Origin: Nocardiopsis sp. NRRL B-16309
GTDB taxonomy: Bacteria > Actinomycetota > Actinomycetes > Streptosporangiales > Streptosporangiaceae
Direction: 5' to 3'
Length of the DNA stretch: 64,000 bases
Assembly (NCBI RefSeq): GCF_001279585.1
Contig: NZ_LGEC01000114.1
Location: forward strand, 384,420-448,419
The position numbers and the translations under genes are program-made. The notes beneath the pieces were generated by a model. It had not been told where the DNA came from, did no database searches, and was given only the letters and a program-made list of their open reading frames with translations. The stretch's first letter is position 1. Each line of letters opens with the position of its first letter. Shown here one piece after another: positions 7,820 to 16,486 of this stretch.

Positions 7820-10651
7820 ATGACCGTCACCGTCATCATCATCATCGCCGTCATCGTCGTGCTCGCCGTCCTGGTGCTTCTGCTACTGGGCATGCGCGCA
7901 CTGAGCCTCGGCTCGCGCAACGACGACTACGAGGACGACTACGACTACGACGAGGACGACGCGCCCGACCAGGGCGGTGATGACGACGAACGGCAGCCGC
8001 GCGGGCGCGCGCGGCGGTCGCGCGGTGACGGCGGCAGGGCCGAACGGCGCCCCAGAGCGCGGCGCCAGCGCGGGGTGGACTGGGACGACGACGATCCCGG
8101 CCTGTCCGACAACGACTTCTGGTCCAGCCTGGGTGACGGCGAGGCGGAGCCGGACCGGGGCGGGCGCGGCGGCATGGAGCCGACCGTCACGCAGTACGAG
8201 TACGAAGACGACGACGAGTACGAGGAGTACGAAGAGGAGGAGGACGACGCTCCCGAGCCCGCCCGCGGTGGAGCGCAGGCGCCCGCCCGGGCGGTCGACG
8301 CCGCCCCGGTCGCGGACGCCCTCCCCTCGACTCCCGCCGGCGCCGACCCCACGAACGACCTCGCCGTGCTCGCCAGCCTGGGCCAGGGGGGACCGACTCC
8401 ACCGGCCGCACCGCGCGACGTCGATCCGCCGGAGCCGGGCCGCACGTCTGGAACGGGATCGTGGCCGGCCGGAGGGGGGTCCTCCTCGTCCGCGCGGCCG
8501 GACCCGCTGGGCGCTCCGACGGCCCGGGCGGCGGACCCGCTGGACCCGCTCGGTACGAGCGGTGGCGGCGGACTGAGTGGCAGCGGCGGGAGCGGCGGTA
8601 CCGGCTCCTCCGGCACGTACGGAGCCGGATCGGGTCTCGGCACGCGGAGCGCCGACGCGGGCGGCGCGGCCGGGGCAGGCGACCCGCTGTCGGACCCGCT
8701 GGGCTACGGCGGGACGAGCGGGCGCACCGACCGCGTCGGCGGCGGCTCCGGCGGCTCGGGGTGGAGCGGCGGGACGGACCGGACGGGTTCGACCGACCCG
8801 CTCGCGCCGGACTTCAGGGCGCCCCTGCCCTCGCGGGAGTCGAGCGCGGGCTCGCCGATCTGGTCGAGCATGGACACCGGAGAGCACCGGCGCTCGGACC
8901 CGTCGGGCTCGGGCGGACTGCCGAGCGGAACGAGTGGAACGACCGGATCGGGTCTCCCGGCCGGGACAGGTGGAGTGACCGGGTCCGGACTGCCGGGCGG
9001 AACGCCCGGGACCGGGCTGCCGGGCGCCACCGGCGGTACCGCCGCCGGGCGATCGTCCTACGGCGGCCCGGGTGCACCCGATCCCCTGACCGGCGGCTAC
9101 GCGTCGATGCAGCGCCCGGCCCCGTCCTTTGGGGCGGACGTCCACGGCACGGATCCCCTGGCGCGCCCCGAGTTCGACAGCGGCACGTACACCCGGAGCG
9201 GCTTCGACACGGGCGCCTCCGACTCGGGCACGCCCACGCGCCCCGAGTTCGACACGGGCAACCACACCCGGCCCTCCCACACCAGCGGCACCCACCTCCG
9301 CACGGACTTCGGCACACCCGCCGCACCCGAATTCGACACCGGCCACCACACCCGCCCCGCCTACGACCCCGGCACGCACACCCCGGGCGGCTTCGACACG
9401 GGCACACCCCCCAGAGCCGAGTTCGACACCGGCGCCCACAGTCGTTCCTCCTACGGCACCGGGTCCTTCGGGGGCCCGGAGCACGACACCGGCCACCACA
9501 CGCGTAGCGAGTTCGACACGGGCAACCACACCCGGCCCTCCCACACCAGCGGCACCCACCTCCGCTCCGACTTCGGCACGCCCACCGCACCCGAATTCGA
9601 CACCGGCGGTCACACGCGCCCCGAGTTCGACAGCGGCACGTACACCCGGAGCGGCTTCGACACGGGCGCCTCCGACTCGGGCACGCACACCCGCCCCGAG
9701 TTCGACACGGGCAACCACAACCGCCCCTCCCACACCAGCGGCACCCACCTCCGCACGGACTTCGGCACACCCGCCACACCCGAATTCGACACCGGCCACC
9801 ACACCCGCCCCGCCTACGACCCCGGCACGCACACCCCGGGCGGCTTCGACACGGGCACACCCCCCTTCGGCTCCGGCCCGCACACACGCTCGGAGTTCGA
9901 CACCGGCCAGCACTCCCGGCCCACCTACACCACCGACGCCTTCGGCCGCCCCGAGTACGACACCGGAAACCACCTCCGCTCCGCCTACGACACGGGCCGC
10001 CGAACGCCCGCCGACCAGGCGGGCAACGCGCCGCTCTGGGGCGGACCGGCCGGCGGCGACCACCCAGGCGCCGTGACCCCGCCCGGCGGTCATCCCGGTC
10101 CCGGGGCACCCGACGCGGGGACGCCCGGCCCCGGGCGTTCGCCCTACGACGGCGGCCCGACCGCGCCGCCCGCCTACCCCGGCCCCGCCTTCTCCGGCGG
10201 TCCGACCACGCCGCCGTCCTACTCGGAGCCCACCTTCCCCGGCGGCGGAACGGGTGCACCGGTCGACCATCAGGGCTACCCCGCCGGCGGCGGACCGGCC
10301 GGCGGTTCTCCTGCCGGTCCGCCCGCCGGTCCGGCCTACCCGGACGTTCCGCCCGGCTACGGCGGCTTCCCCCCTCCGACCGATCCCTACGGGCACCCGG
10401 TCGCCCCGCCCGCCCCGCCCGGCGGCGGCCACCCCGACGTGCTGAGCGGCGGCTATCCGGCCCCCCAGCCCGACTACGGCTATCCGCCCGTGGACGGCTG
10501 GAACCCCGAGGCGGGCGGCCCCCACGCACCCGGCCCCCAGGCGCCGGGGCCGCGGCCCCAGGGTTTCCCCCCGGCCGAGCCGCCCGGCGAGCAGCGCGGC
10601 TACCCCCAGGAGTACTACGAAGGCGGTTACGAGGACGGCCGCTTCCGGTGA
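7820..10651 (+). CDS. Single-pass membrane protein with long Thr/His/Asp repeat region
   Basis: 943 residues and no known family recognised. Residues 1-30 are one strongly hydrophobic segment (TVTVIIIIAVIVVLAVLVLL). Next come acidic and Arg-rich stretches (30-170) with runs of Asp, Glu and Tyr, and then a Gly/Ser-rich region (215-440). Residues about 450-735 carry a repeated motif of roughly 12-13 residues of the form xFDTGxHTRPxx, with strings such as EFDTGNHTRPSHTSGTHLR. The tail is Pro/Gly/Tyr-rich and ends YEGGYEDGRFR. Almost all of it should be disordered. It stands alone, followed by a terminator. A surface, cell-wall or scaffold role is only a guess. Confidence 0.75.
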   Translation: MTVTVIIIIAVIVVLAVLVLLLLGMRALSLGSRNDDYEDDYDYDEDDAPDQGGDDDERQPRGRARRSRGDGGRAERRPRARRQRGVDWDDDDPGLSDNDFWSSLGDGEAEPDRGGRGGMEPTVTQYEYEDDDEYEEYEEEEDDAPEPARGGAQAPARAVDAAPVADALPSTPAGADPTNDLAVLASLGQGGPTPPAAPRDVDPPEPGRTSGTGSWPAGGGSSSSARPDPLGAPTARAADPLDPLGTSGGGGLSGSGGSGGTGSSGTYGAGSGLGTRSADAGGAAGAGDPLSDPLGYGGTSGRTDRVGGGSGGSGWSGGTDRTGSTDPLAPDFRAPLPSRESSAGSPIWSSMDTGEHRRSDPSGSGGLPSGTSGTTGSGLPAGTGGVTGSGLPGGTPGTGLPGATGGTAAGRSSYGGPGAPDPLTGGYASMQRPAPSFGADVHGTDPLARPEFDSGTYTRSGFDTGASDSGTPTRPEFDTGNHTRPSHTSGTHLRTDFGTPAAPEFDTGHHTRPAYDPGTHTPGGFDTGTPPRAEFDTGAHSRSSYGTGSFGGPEHDTGHHTRSEFDTGNHTRPSHTSGTHLRSDFGTPTAPEFDTGGHTRPEFDSGTYTRSGFDTGASDSGTHTRPEFDTGNHNRPSHTSGTHLRTDFGTPATPEFDTGHHTRPAYDPGTHTPGGFDTGTPPFGSGPHTRSEFDTGQHSRPTYTTDAFGRPEYDTGNHLRSAYDTGRRTPADQAGNAPLWGGPAGGDHPGAVTPPGGHPGPGAPDAGTPGPGRSPYDGGPTAPPAYPGPAFSGGPTTPPSYSEPTFPGGGTGAPVDHQGYPAGGGPAGGSPAGPPAGPAYPDVPPGYGGFPPPTDPYGHPVAPPAPPGGGHPDVLSGGYPAPQPDYGYPPVDGWNPEAGGPHAPGPQAPGPRPQGFPPAEPPGEQRGYPQEYYEGGYEDGRFR
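9166..9865 (+). repeat. Intragenic direct duplication, period 453 bp
   Basis: About 247 bases (9166-9412) recur almost unchanged at 9619-9865, an exact offset of 453 bases (151 codons). A shorter piece encoding EFDTGNHTRPSHTSGTHLR appears a third time near 9511-9570. The near identity at third codon positions shows recent duplication or gene conversion rather than selection on protein alone. Confidence 0.85.
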
Positions 10652-10712
10652 GCCGCGACATCTAGCGACCGCCCGACCCGGCCGGGGCCACGACCGGGTC
10701 ACCGCTTCACAC

Positions 10713-10749
10713 CACCGAGGTGGCGGGGAACTCCCCCGCCACCTCGGTG
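10713..10749 (+). terminator. Strong terminator after the repeat protein gene
   Basis: A perfect stem, CACCGAGGTGGCGGGG paired with CCCCGCCACCTCGGTG, with a five-base loop, followed by a T-containing stretch (ttcttgtgt). It closes the repeat-protein transcript and separates it from the transporter-carbonic anhydrase gene. The rest of 10652-10975 holds no gene I can support. Confidence 0.85.
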
Positions 10750-10975
10750 TTCTTGTGTCCCGATCTGTCCCTACCGGATGTGAACACAGGGCAACGGTTA
10801 CCGAAAGGACCACAGTGAGTAACACTGCGTCACGAATATTGGCTACAGTTAGTCACAGTCGTGGCACTCTTCGCAGTTCTCGCGAGGATTCGAGCCGCGC
10901 CCATCCCCCCTTCGGACACCGACGTCCCCGCGCGCCCATGCCCGCCTTGCCTGGTCCAACCCGAACGGAGCCACC

Positions 10976-13345
10976 ATGCGCAACGACGCCCAGGGAGCAC
11001 ACCCCGCACCTCCGCCGACGCCCGCGGAGCCCACCGGGATCCACGCCGACCGCAAGGGGATCGCCGCCGACGTCGGCGCCTCCTTCGTGGTCTTCCTGGT
11101 CGCCGTCCCCATGTCCCTGGGGATCGCCGTCGCCTCCGGCGCCCCACTCATGGCCGGCCTCGTGGCCGCCGCCGTCGGCGGCATCGTCGCCGGCCTCGTC
11201 GGCGGATCGATGGTGCAGGTCAGCGGCCCCGCGGCCGGACAGACCATCATCATCGCCGACCTCCTGCTGACCTACGGGTGGCGGGTGACCTGCCTGATCA
11301 CCGTGCTCGCCGGCCTGGTCCAACTCGCCCTCGGCGCCTTCCGGATCGCCCGCGCCGCCCTGGCCGTCTCCCCCGCCGTGATGCACGGCCTGCTCGCCGG
11401 AGTCGGCATCACCATCGCCCTCGCCCAGCTGCACGTGGTGCTGGGCGGCGACCCGCAGAGCTCGGCGCTGGCCAACCTGATCGACCTGCCCGACCAGATC
11501 GCCCACAACCACACCGCCGCCGTCGCGGTCGGCGTCATCACGATCGCCATCATGTTCGGGTGGAACCGGCTTCCGTCGCTGGGCCGCCTGCGGCCGTCGA
11601 TGATCCCGGCGGCCCTGGTCGCCGTGGGCACGGCGACCACCATCGCCGCCCTGGGCGGCTGGCGGGTCGAGACCGTCTCCCTGCCCGACTCCCTGGCCGC
11701 CGCCTGGAGCCTGCCGCAGCTGCCCGAGGCCGGGCAGTGGGACGGCATCGCCCTCGCCGTGGCCGCCGTCGCGATGGTCGCCAGCGTCGAGTCCCTGGTC
11801 TCCGCGATCGCCATCGACCGCCGCCACAACGGGCGCCGGGTGATGCTCAACCGCGAACTCATGGGCCAGGGAGCGGCCAACACCGTCAGCGGGGCCCTGG
11901 GCGGCCTGCCCGTGGCGGGCGCGATCGTGCGCAGCACCGCCAACGTCCGCGCGGGCGGGCACAGTCCGCTGTCCACGATCCTGCACGGGGTGTGGATCCT
12001 GCTGTTCGTCGCACTGTTCGCGCACGTGGTCGAACTCATCCCGATGGCCGCCCTGGCCGCACTGCTCGTCTTCATCGGCGTACAGATGGTCTCCGTGGCC
12101 CACCTGCGCGACCTGCGCCGGCACCACGAGGCCAGCGTCTACCTCGTCACCATGGGCGGCGTGGTGTTCCTCGGCCTCCTGGAGGGGGTCTTCCTCGGCT
12201 TCGCCCTGGCGATGGTGGTGTCCCTGCGGCGCCTGACCAAGCTCACCGTGACCACGGAGGAGTCCGGCGACCGCGTGCACGTCACCGTGCACGGGTCGCT
12301 CACCTTCCTGGGCGTGCCCCGGCTCGCACACGTGCTGCGCACCGTTCCCGCGGGGTGCCGCGTGGACCTCGACCTGCACGTCGACTTCATGGACCACGCC
12401 GCCTTCGAGGCCATCCACGCCTGGCGGGTCGACCACGAGCGCACCGGCGGCAGCGTCGACATCGACGAAGTCCACGAGCAGTGGTACGCGCGCAGCTCCA
12501 CACGGTCGGCCCCGGCCGCCAAGACCGCACCCGGGGGCATGGCGCGCAGCTGGGCGCCCTGGGACATGCGCGGCGACGCCGACCGGGAGGTGGACCCGCT
12601 CGCACTGCTGGCCGCCGGCGCCCGCGAGTACCACGCCAGCACCGCCGACCGGATGCGGTCGGTCATGAGCCGCCTCGCCCACGGCCAGCACCCCACGGCG
12701 CTGTTCATCACCTGCGCCGACTCCCGCGTCGTGCCCAACCTCATCACCGCGAGCGGCCCGGGCGACCTCTTCACCGTCCGCAACATGGGCAACCTGGTCC
12801 CCGCCCCGAGCGACACAGGTGACGGCTCGGTGGGCGCCGCGATCGAGTACGCCGTGAACGTCCTGCGGGTGCCCTCCATCGTCGTGTGCGGCCACTCGCA
12901 CTGCGGCGCGATGCAGGCGCTGCTGGACCGGGCCCACCTGGAGCAGGGCGACGCCGCCACCGCGTACATGCGCCGGTGGCTGGCGACCGGCGAGGCGAGC
13001 CTGGCCCACGCCGGCGCCTACTCCGGCGCGCTGGCGGGGCTGCCCACCGCCGAAGCGCTGCGCCGCCTGGCCCAGGCGAACGTGGAGCAGCAGATCGGCC
13101 ACCTGCTCGACTACCCGCTGGTGCGCGAGCGGGTGGAGTCGGGGGCGCTGGAGCTGACGGGGATGTACTACGACCTGGAGTCGGCCCGGGTACACCTGCT
13201 GGACACCGGGACCGGGCGGTTCACACCCGTTCTCGGCGTCCAGGACGTCGAGGCCCCTGTGCCGCACCCGCGCGCGGACGCGGCCGGACAGGATCAGCCG
13301 GCGGACGAGTCGTCGTCGGGCATGTCGTCACGCTCGTCCTGTTGA
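10976..13345 (+). CDS. SulP-family anion transporter fused to beta carbonic anhydrase
   Basis: 789 residues. Residues 20-415 are a SulP transporter core with about ten or more membrane spans. About 420-510 is a degenerate STAS-like domain. Residues 540-745 are a beta-class carbonic anhydrase with the zinc and catalytic motifs ITCADSRVVPNLI and VVCGHSHCGAMQAL. SulP members include bicarbonate and sulfate carriers, and such fusions are known in bacteria, so coupled bicarbonate uptake and CO2/bicarbonate conversion is the likely role. GGAG lies just upstream of ATG 10976. The gene is monocistronic. The substrate (bicarbonate or sulfate) is inferred from the fused enzyme. Confidence 0.92.
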   Translation: MRNDAQGAHPAPPPTPAEPTGIHADRKGIAADVGASFVVFLVAVPMSLGIAVASGAPLMAGLVAAAVGGIVAGLVGGSMVQVSGPAAGQTIIIADLLLTYGWRVTCLITVLAGLVQLALGAFRIARAALAVSPAVMHGLLAGVGITIALAQLHVVLGGDPQSSALANLIDLPDQIAHNHTAAVAVGVITIAIMFGWNRLPSLGRLRPSMIPAALVAVGTATTIAALGGWRVETVSLPDSLAAAWSLPQLPEAGQWDGIALAVAAVAMVASVESLVSAIAIDRRHNGRRVMLNRELMGQGAANTVSGALGGLPVAGAIVRSTANVRAGGHSPLSTILHGVWILLFVALFAHVVELIPMAALAALLVFIGVQMVSVAHLRDLRRHHEASVYLVTMGGVVFLGLLEGVFLGFALAMVVSLRRLTKLTVTTEESGDRVHVTVHGSLTFLGVPRLAHVLRTVPAGCRVDLDLHVDFMDHAAFEAIHAWRVDHERTGGSVDIDEVHEQWYARSSTRSAPAAKTAPGGMARSWAPWDMRGDADREVDPLALLAAGAREYHASTADRMRSVMSRLAHGQHPTALFITCADSRVVPNLITASGPGDLFTVRNMGNLVPAPSDTGDGSVGAAIEYAVNVLRVPSIVVCGHSHCGAMQALLDRAHLEQGDAATAYMRRWLATGEASLAHAGAYSGALAGLPTAEALRRLAQANVEQQIGHLLDYPLVRERVESGALELTGMYYDLESARVHLLDTGTGRFTPVLGVQDVEAPVPHPRADAAGQDQPADESSSGMSSRSSC

Positions 13346-13428
13346 ACACCTGAGGCCTGGTAGGCGGCGAGCGCGACGATCACCCCGATCGCCGCGAGCG
13401 GAAGGCCGAACAGGACCACCCAGAACAT
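13294..13428 (-). CDS. Small single-span membrane protein
   Basis: 44 residues: MFWVVLFGLPLAAIGVIVAL begins a membrane span, followed by AYQASGVQQ and an acidic tail ending DDDSSAG. The hydrophobic start and acidic end look like a real small protein rather than a random frame. A TTG at 13443 would add five residues. Its last 52 bases lie antisense to the end of the carbonic anhydrase fusion gene. No family recognised; it may be an accessory membrane peptide. The coding call is uncertain because of the overlap. Confidence 0.45.
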   Translation of the reverse strand: MFWVVLFGLPLAAIGVIVALAAYQASGVQQDERDDMPDDDSSAG

Positions 13429-13705
13429 GGTGGAGTCGAACAAGAGTCACCCATTCCCGTAACCGCGTATGCCCGCTGGGCCGTCGACCCCGGACGCCGG
13501 CCCACGGGCGGACGCGCCCCGGGACTCTCCGGGGGTACGGAGCGCAGGGCCAATCTACCGGTGCGAGTGGGACGCGGGCCATCACCACGGCGCTGTAGCG
13601 CCGTACCCGATCGCGTGCCGCGCCCGACCTGCTGTACGTTGCGTGCTGCCGGGGGGAGGGCGTGCCCTCGCCCCGGCGGCCATGCCCGCAGCGGAGGGGA
13701 CACCG

Positions 13706-14014
13706 ATGACCAGCACCACCGGAGCCGACTGGACGACCCGGACCCTGCCCACCGGACGGCAGTACACGAGCACGCGCCTGGGCAGCGTATCCGTCGGCGG
13801 CACCACCGCCGACGTGGTCGTCTACCTCGACCCGGGGTGGTTCACCCGGGGCCGCGCCAGGGGACGCGCGGAGGAGGTCCTGCACGGCGCGAACCTGACC
13901 ACCGGGCCGGGGTTCACGGAGATCGGCTACCGCGTGGAGCACCAGGAGATCGACCCGGACGCCTTCCTGTCCCGGGCTCCCGCCGACCTGGCCCGCCTGC
14001 GCCCGGGAACCTGA
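13706..14014 (+). CDS. Hypothetical protein, 102 residues
   Basis: The protein starts MTSTTGADWTTRTLPTGRQY and ends RLRPGT. It is soluble, with no signal peptide and no family I recognise. A good ribosome site (GGAGGGG) lies about 7 bases before the ATG at 13706. Codon usage is normal for this genome. It converges on the next gene with only 14 bases between stops. Confidence 0.65.
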   Translation: MTSTTGADWTTRTLPTGRQYTSTRLGSVSVGGTTADVVVYLDPGWFTRGRARGRAEEVLHGANLTTGPGFTEIGYRVEHQEIDPDAFLSRAPADLARLRPGT

Positions 14015-14028
14015 GGGCGGCACCGGGA

Positions 14029-14907
14029 TCACCCACCCGGAACGCGGTGAGCGGGCCGCCAGGCGGACTCCGGTTGCTCGGCCGCGCGCCCCTCGTCCCG
14101 GAAGAGCCGCGTCACGGCCGCCCGCACCGCCGGGTCACGGGCGCGCTCCACGAACGCCTCGGGCGTGGTCCCGCACAGACCGCGGAGCGCGGCCGACTCG
14201 GCCAGCAGGGCGCGGATCAGCGTCGCCTGGTCGGTCAGCCTCCTCGGTCGGCCGGCCTCGTCCACCAGGCGGCCATGCCTGCCGACGTAGACGAAGCAGG
14301 ACCGCAGCCGGACGCCGGACGCGAGCGTGACGGAGTGCCGGTCCACGGGCAGGAGCCGCCGCCGGTAGTTGGGCTCGGTGGCGTCCAGCGCCGCCAGCTC
14401 GGTGCCGTCCGGCCACAGGACGAACAGGCGGCTCCGCCCCGGGAGGGCGACGGGGGTCGCCGGGACGTAGCCGGGCCGGCTCACGTGCGCGGACACGCCC
14501 GCGGTGATGCCGTCCACGTCCGCCGACGTCATGGGCAGGACCGCTGCCAGTGACCGGGCGCGGAGCTTGCGGCGCATCTGGGCGGGCGCGGCGTTCGAGC
14601 CCACCGCCAGCACCGGGTACCGGTCCGCCATGGGGGCGCGTCCCAGACGTGCCAGCAGAGCGGCCGCGGTCGTCCGCTCCCCCGCGCCCTCCACACACCA
14701 GTCGGCGACGGGATCGCCGTCGTCAGGCCCGCTCGGGGGCCCGCTGACCGGGGGCTCGCCGTGCGGGGGCTCACCGTGCGGGGGCCGCATCGGGAGCCAG
14801 GCGTCGTCCAGGAGGACACCCGAGGCTTCGGGGACCGTGCCCGGGTACGTCAGGGGCCGCGCCGCGGGGTCGTCTCGGAACGGTTCGACCGCCTCGCCGC
14901 CACGCAC
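14029..14907 (-). CDS. Hypothetical protein, GGCT-like start motif
   Basis: 292 residues with GTG start at 14907; the exact start is uncertain because the first 85 residues are Pro/Gly-rich. From about residue 95, YPVLAVGSNAAPAQMRRKL resembles the substrate-binding opening of gamma-glutamylcyclotransferase-fold proteins (YGSN-type loop), followed by VSRPGYVPATP and a region containing ELAALDATEPNYRRRLLPVD, also typical of that fold. The catalytic glutamate of true GGCT enzymes cannot be placed with confidence. The fold is tentative and the reaction unknown. Confidence 0.65.
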   Translation of the reverse strand: MRGGEAVEPFRDDPAARPLTYPGTVPEASGVLLDDAWLPMRPPHGEPPHGEPPVSGPPSGPDDGDPVADWCVEGAGERTTAAALLARLGRAPMADRYPVLAVGSNAAPAQMRRKLRARSLAAVLPMTSADVDGITAGVSAHVSRPGYVPATPVALPGRSRLFVLWPDGTELAALDATEPNYRRRLLPVDRHSVTLASGVRLRSCFVYVGRHGRLVDEAGRPRRLTDQATLIRALLAESAALRGLCGTTPEAFVERARDPAVRAAVTRLFRDEGRAAEQPESAWRPAHRVPGG

Positions 14908-15088
14908 CGGATCGCCTCCCCAGGCTGTGCCGTCGGCCTGCCACGGCCAACGCTACGCCGCAGACCATGACAAGGCACCATCATCAGGCCCTGTGATCAT
15001 GGACGAGGCGATGTACCACGCCGGCAAGCGACACGGCTGGGGAGGGGCAGCGCTGGAAGTGGTGCGGCGCGGGTGAGAGCTTGGCTCC

Positions 15089-15988
15089 ATGAGCACGATC
15101 GATGACGTCATCGCCCTGGCCGCCGCCCACGGCCCGCGCCTGTCCGCGCAGGACGCCACAGTGAACGAGGCGGGCCTGGACTACCTCGTAGTCATGGCCT
15201 CCGACACGACCGGCCGGAGGTGGGTGCTACGCGTACCGCGCCGCACCGACGTCTCCGAGGGCATGGCCGCCGAGAAGCGCATCCTCGACCTGGTCGCCCC
15301 CGTCCTGGCCGAGGACGGCGTCGCGGTCCCCGACTGGCGGATCCGCTCCCCCGAGCTGATCGCCTATCCGGCCCTGCCCGGTACCCCGGGCCTGACCCTG
15401 ACCGACGCCGGGGAGCCCGCATGGCACATGGACCCCGCCAGCCCCGACTACGCGGAGCGTCTGGGGCGCCTTCTGGCCCGGCTGCACTCCATCACCCCGG
15501 AGCAGGCCGAGGCCGCGGGCGTCGAGGTCCGCACCCCCGCCCGGGTACGCCAGGCGTGGCGGGACGACGTCGCCCGTGTGAGCGAGGCCTTCACCGTCCT
15601 CCCCGCCCTGGCCGAGGCCTGGCAGGCCTGGCTCGAGGACGACACCTGCTGGCCCGAGCGGACCGTGATGACCCACGGCGAGATCTACCCCGCGCACCTG
15701 CTGTTCGACGAGCAGGGCACGATCACCGGAGTCCTGGACTGGACCACCGCCCGCGTGGACGACCCCGCCCGTGACCTGTCCGCCCAGTACGGCGCCGCGG
15801 GCGACGAGATGCTGCAGGCGACCCTCGCCGCGTACGAGCGGGCGGGCGGACATGTCCGTCCCGGTCTGGCGGCCCAGGCGAAGCACCTGTGGGACGCCTC
15901 CCCGATCGGATACGCCCTGTACGCGCTGACCACCGGAGGCGAGACCGAGCTTGCCACCGCGGCGGCGATGCTGAACCCCGGGACCTGA
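15089..15988 (+). CDS. Macrolide 2'-phosphotransferase-like kinase (Mph family)
   Basis: 299 residues. The layout matches Mph enzymes, which inactivate macrolides by GTP-dependent phosphorylation of the desosamine 2'-OH. Visible blocks are NEAGLDYLVVMASDTTGRRW, VLRVPRRTDV, AAEKRILDLV, ELIAYPALPGTPG, a helix with LGRLLARLHSI, the catalytic loop MTHGEIYPAHLLFDEQG, and the metal-binding ITGVLDWTTARVDDPARDL. In the Mph enzymes I remember the loop is HGD; here the catalytic aspartate is replaced by glutamate. It lies next to the mobile region and could be cargo of an older insertion. Substrate not proven. Confidence 0.8.
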   Translation: MSTIDDVIALAAAHGPRLSAQDATVNEAGLDYLVVMASDTTGRRWVLRVPRRTDVSEGMAAEKRILDLVAPVLAEDGVAVPDWRIRSPELIAYPALPGTPGLTLTDAGEPAWHMDPASPDYAERLGRLLARLHSITPEQAEAAGVEVRTPARVRQAWRDDVARVSEAFTVLPALAEAWQAWLEDDTCWPERTVMTHGEIYPAHLLFDEQGTITGVLDWTTARVDDPARDLSAQYGAAGDEMLQATLAAYERAGGHVRPGLAAQAKHLWDASPIGYALYALTTGGETELATAAAMLNPGT

Positions 15989-16180
15989 TGCCGCGCACAG
16001 CCCGCCGACGGCGCACCTCACCGGGGCCGGAACACGCGCCGTCGTCGTCACCGCAGCCCGCACGGCAGGCGGAGGACGGGACGGTCGATCCCCTCCTGCT
16101 CGGGACCTGCCTCAGACCGCGGGGCAGATCCTTCCGCCCGAAGCCCTGGTTCCGCCGCTGACGGCGTCGCCTTCCGGTGC

Positions 16181-16240
16181 CCGGAGCACGAGGAACTGGG
16201 AAGCGGGCCGATCGGCCTGCTGCTTGGCGCTCCCAGCTGA
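16181..16240 (+). pseudogene. Integrase C-terminal remnant 1
   Basis: Nineteen codons plus stop read PEHEELGSGPIGLLLGAPS. They match the last residues of the remnant at 20472-20585 and more weakly the tail of the intact integrase at 35219-36322. Upstream similarity stops at once, so the rest of the gene is gone. It lies about 70 bases before the leftmost rnpB repeat, the same place the intact integrase holds at its own att site. Confidence 0.75.
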
Positions 16241-16310
16241 TCCGTCATCCGGAACAGAACCGGAACACGGCCGACTCTCACTCGCTACGGCGCAGGTCAC
16301 AGGGGTGTGA

Positions 16311-16339
16311 GGGAGGGAGTCGGCCGGTAAGCCGGATTC
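16311..16339. repeat. att site 1: duplicate of the rnpB 3' end
   Basis: 29 bases identical to 36383-36411 at the 3' end of rnpB, with core gagtcggccggtaagccgga. It is the leftmost of three copies and marks the outer left junction of the mobile array. The 50 bases before it closely match those before copy 2. Confidence 0.85.
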
Positions 16340-16376
16340 CACCACGCCGGTCCCCCTGACCTCGAACGATACCCAC

Positions 16377-16416
16377 AGAAGCCGCGCCACCTGCGATGAC
16401 AGGTCTCGCGGCTTCT
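16377..16416 (-). terminator. Hairpin after the HNH gene
   Basis: AGAAGCCGCG pairs with CGCGGCTTCT, and an inner ACCT/AGGT pair extends the cruciform. It lies 70 bases downstream of the minus-strand HNH gene, near the left end of the element. Confidence 0.6.
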
Positions 16417-16486
16417 CGCTGTTCCTCGGTGCTGCCCGCGCCGTTCCGGAACACAGCCGGAACAAGCGCCCCGGCCTCCCGACAGA

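Noticed and set aside
7883..10825. 980-codon minus-strand frame over the repeat protein
   Set aside because: Composition is Val/Gly/Ala/Arg-repetitive and mirrors the plus-strand repeats; there is no ribosome site, and the terminator at 10713 fits the plus-strand gene.
14940..15088. A fourth rnpB repeat left of the Mph-like gene
   Set aside because: I looked for the core gtcggccggtaagccgg in the first 16 kb and saw no copy, so the left border of the oldest insertion cannot be set.
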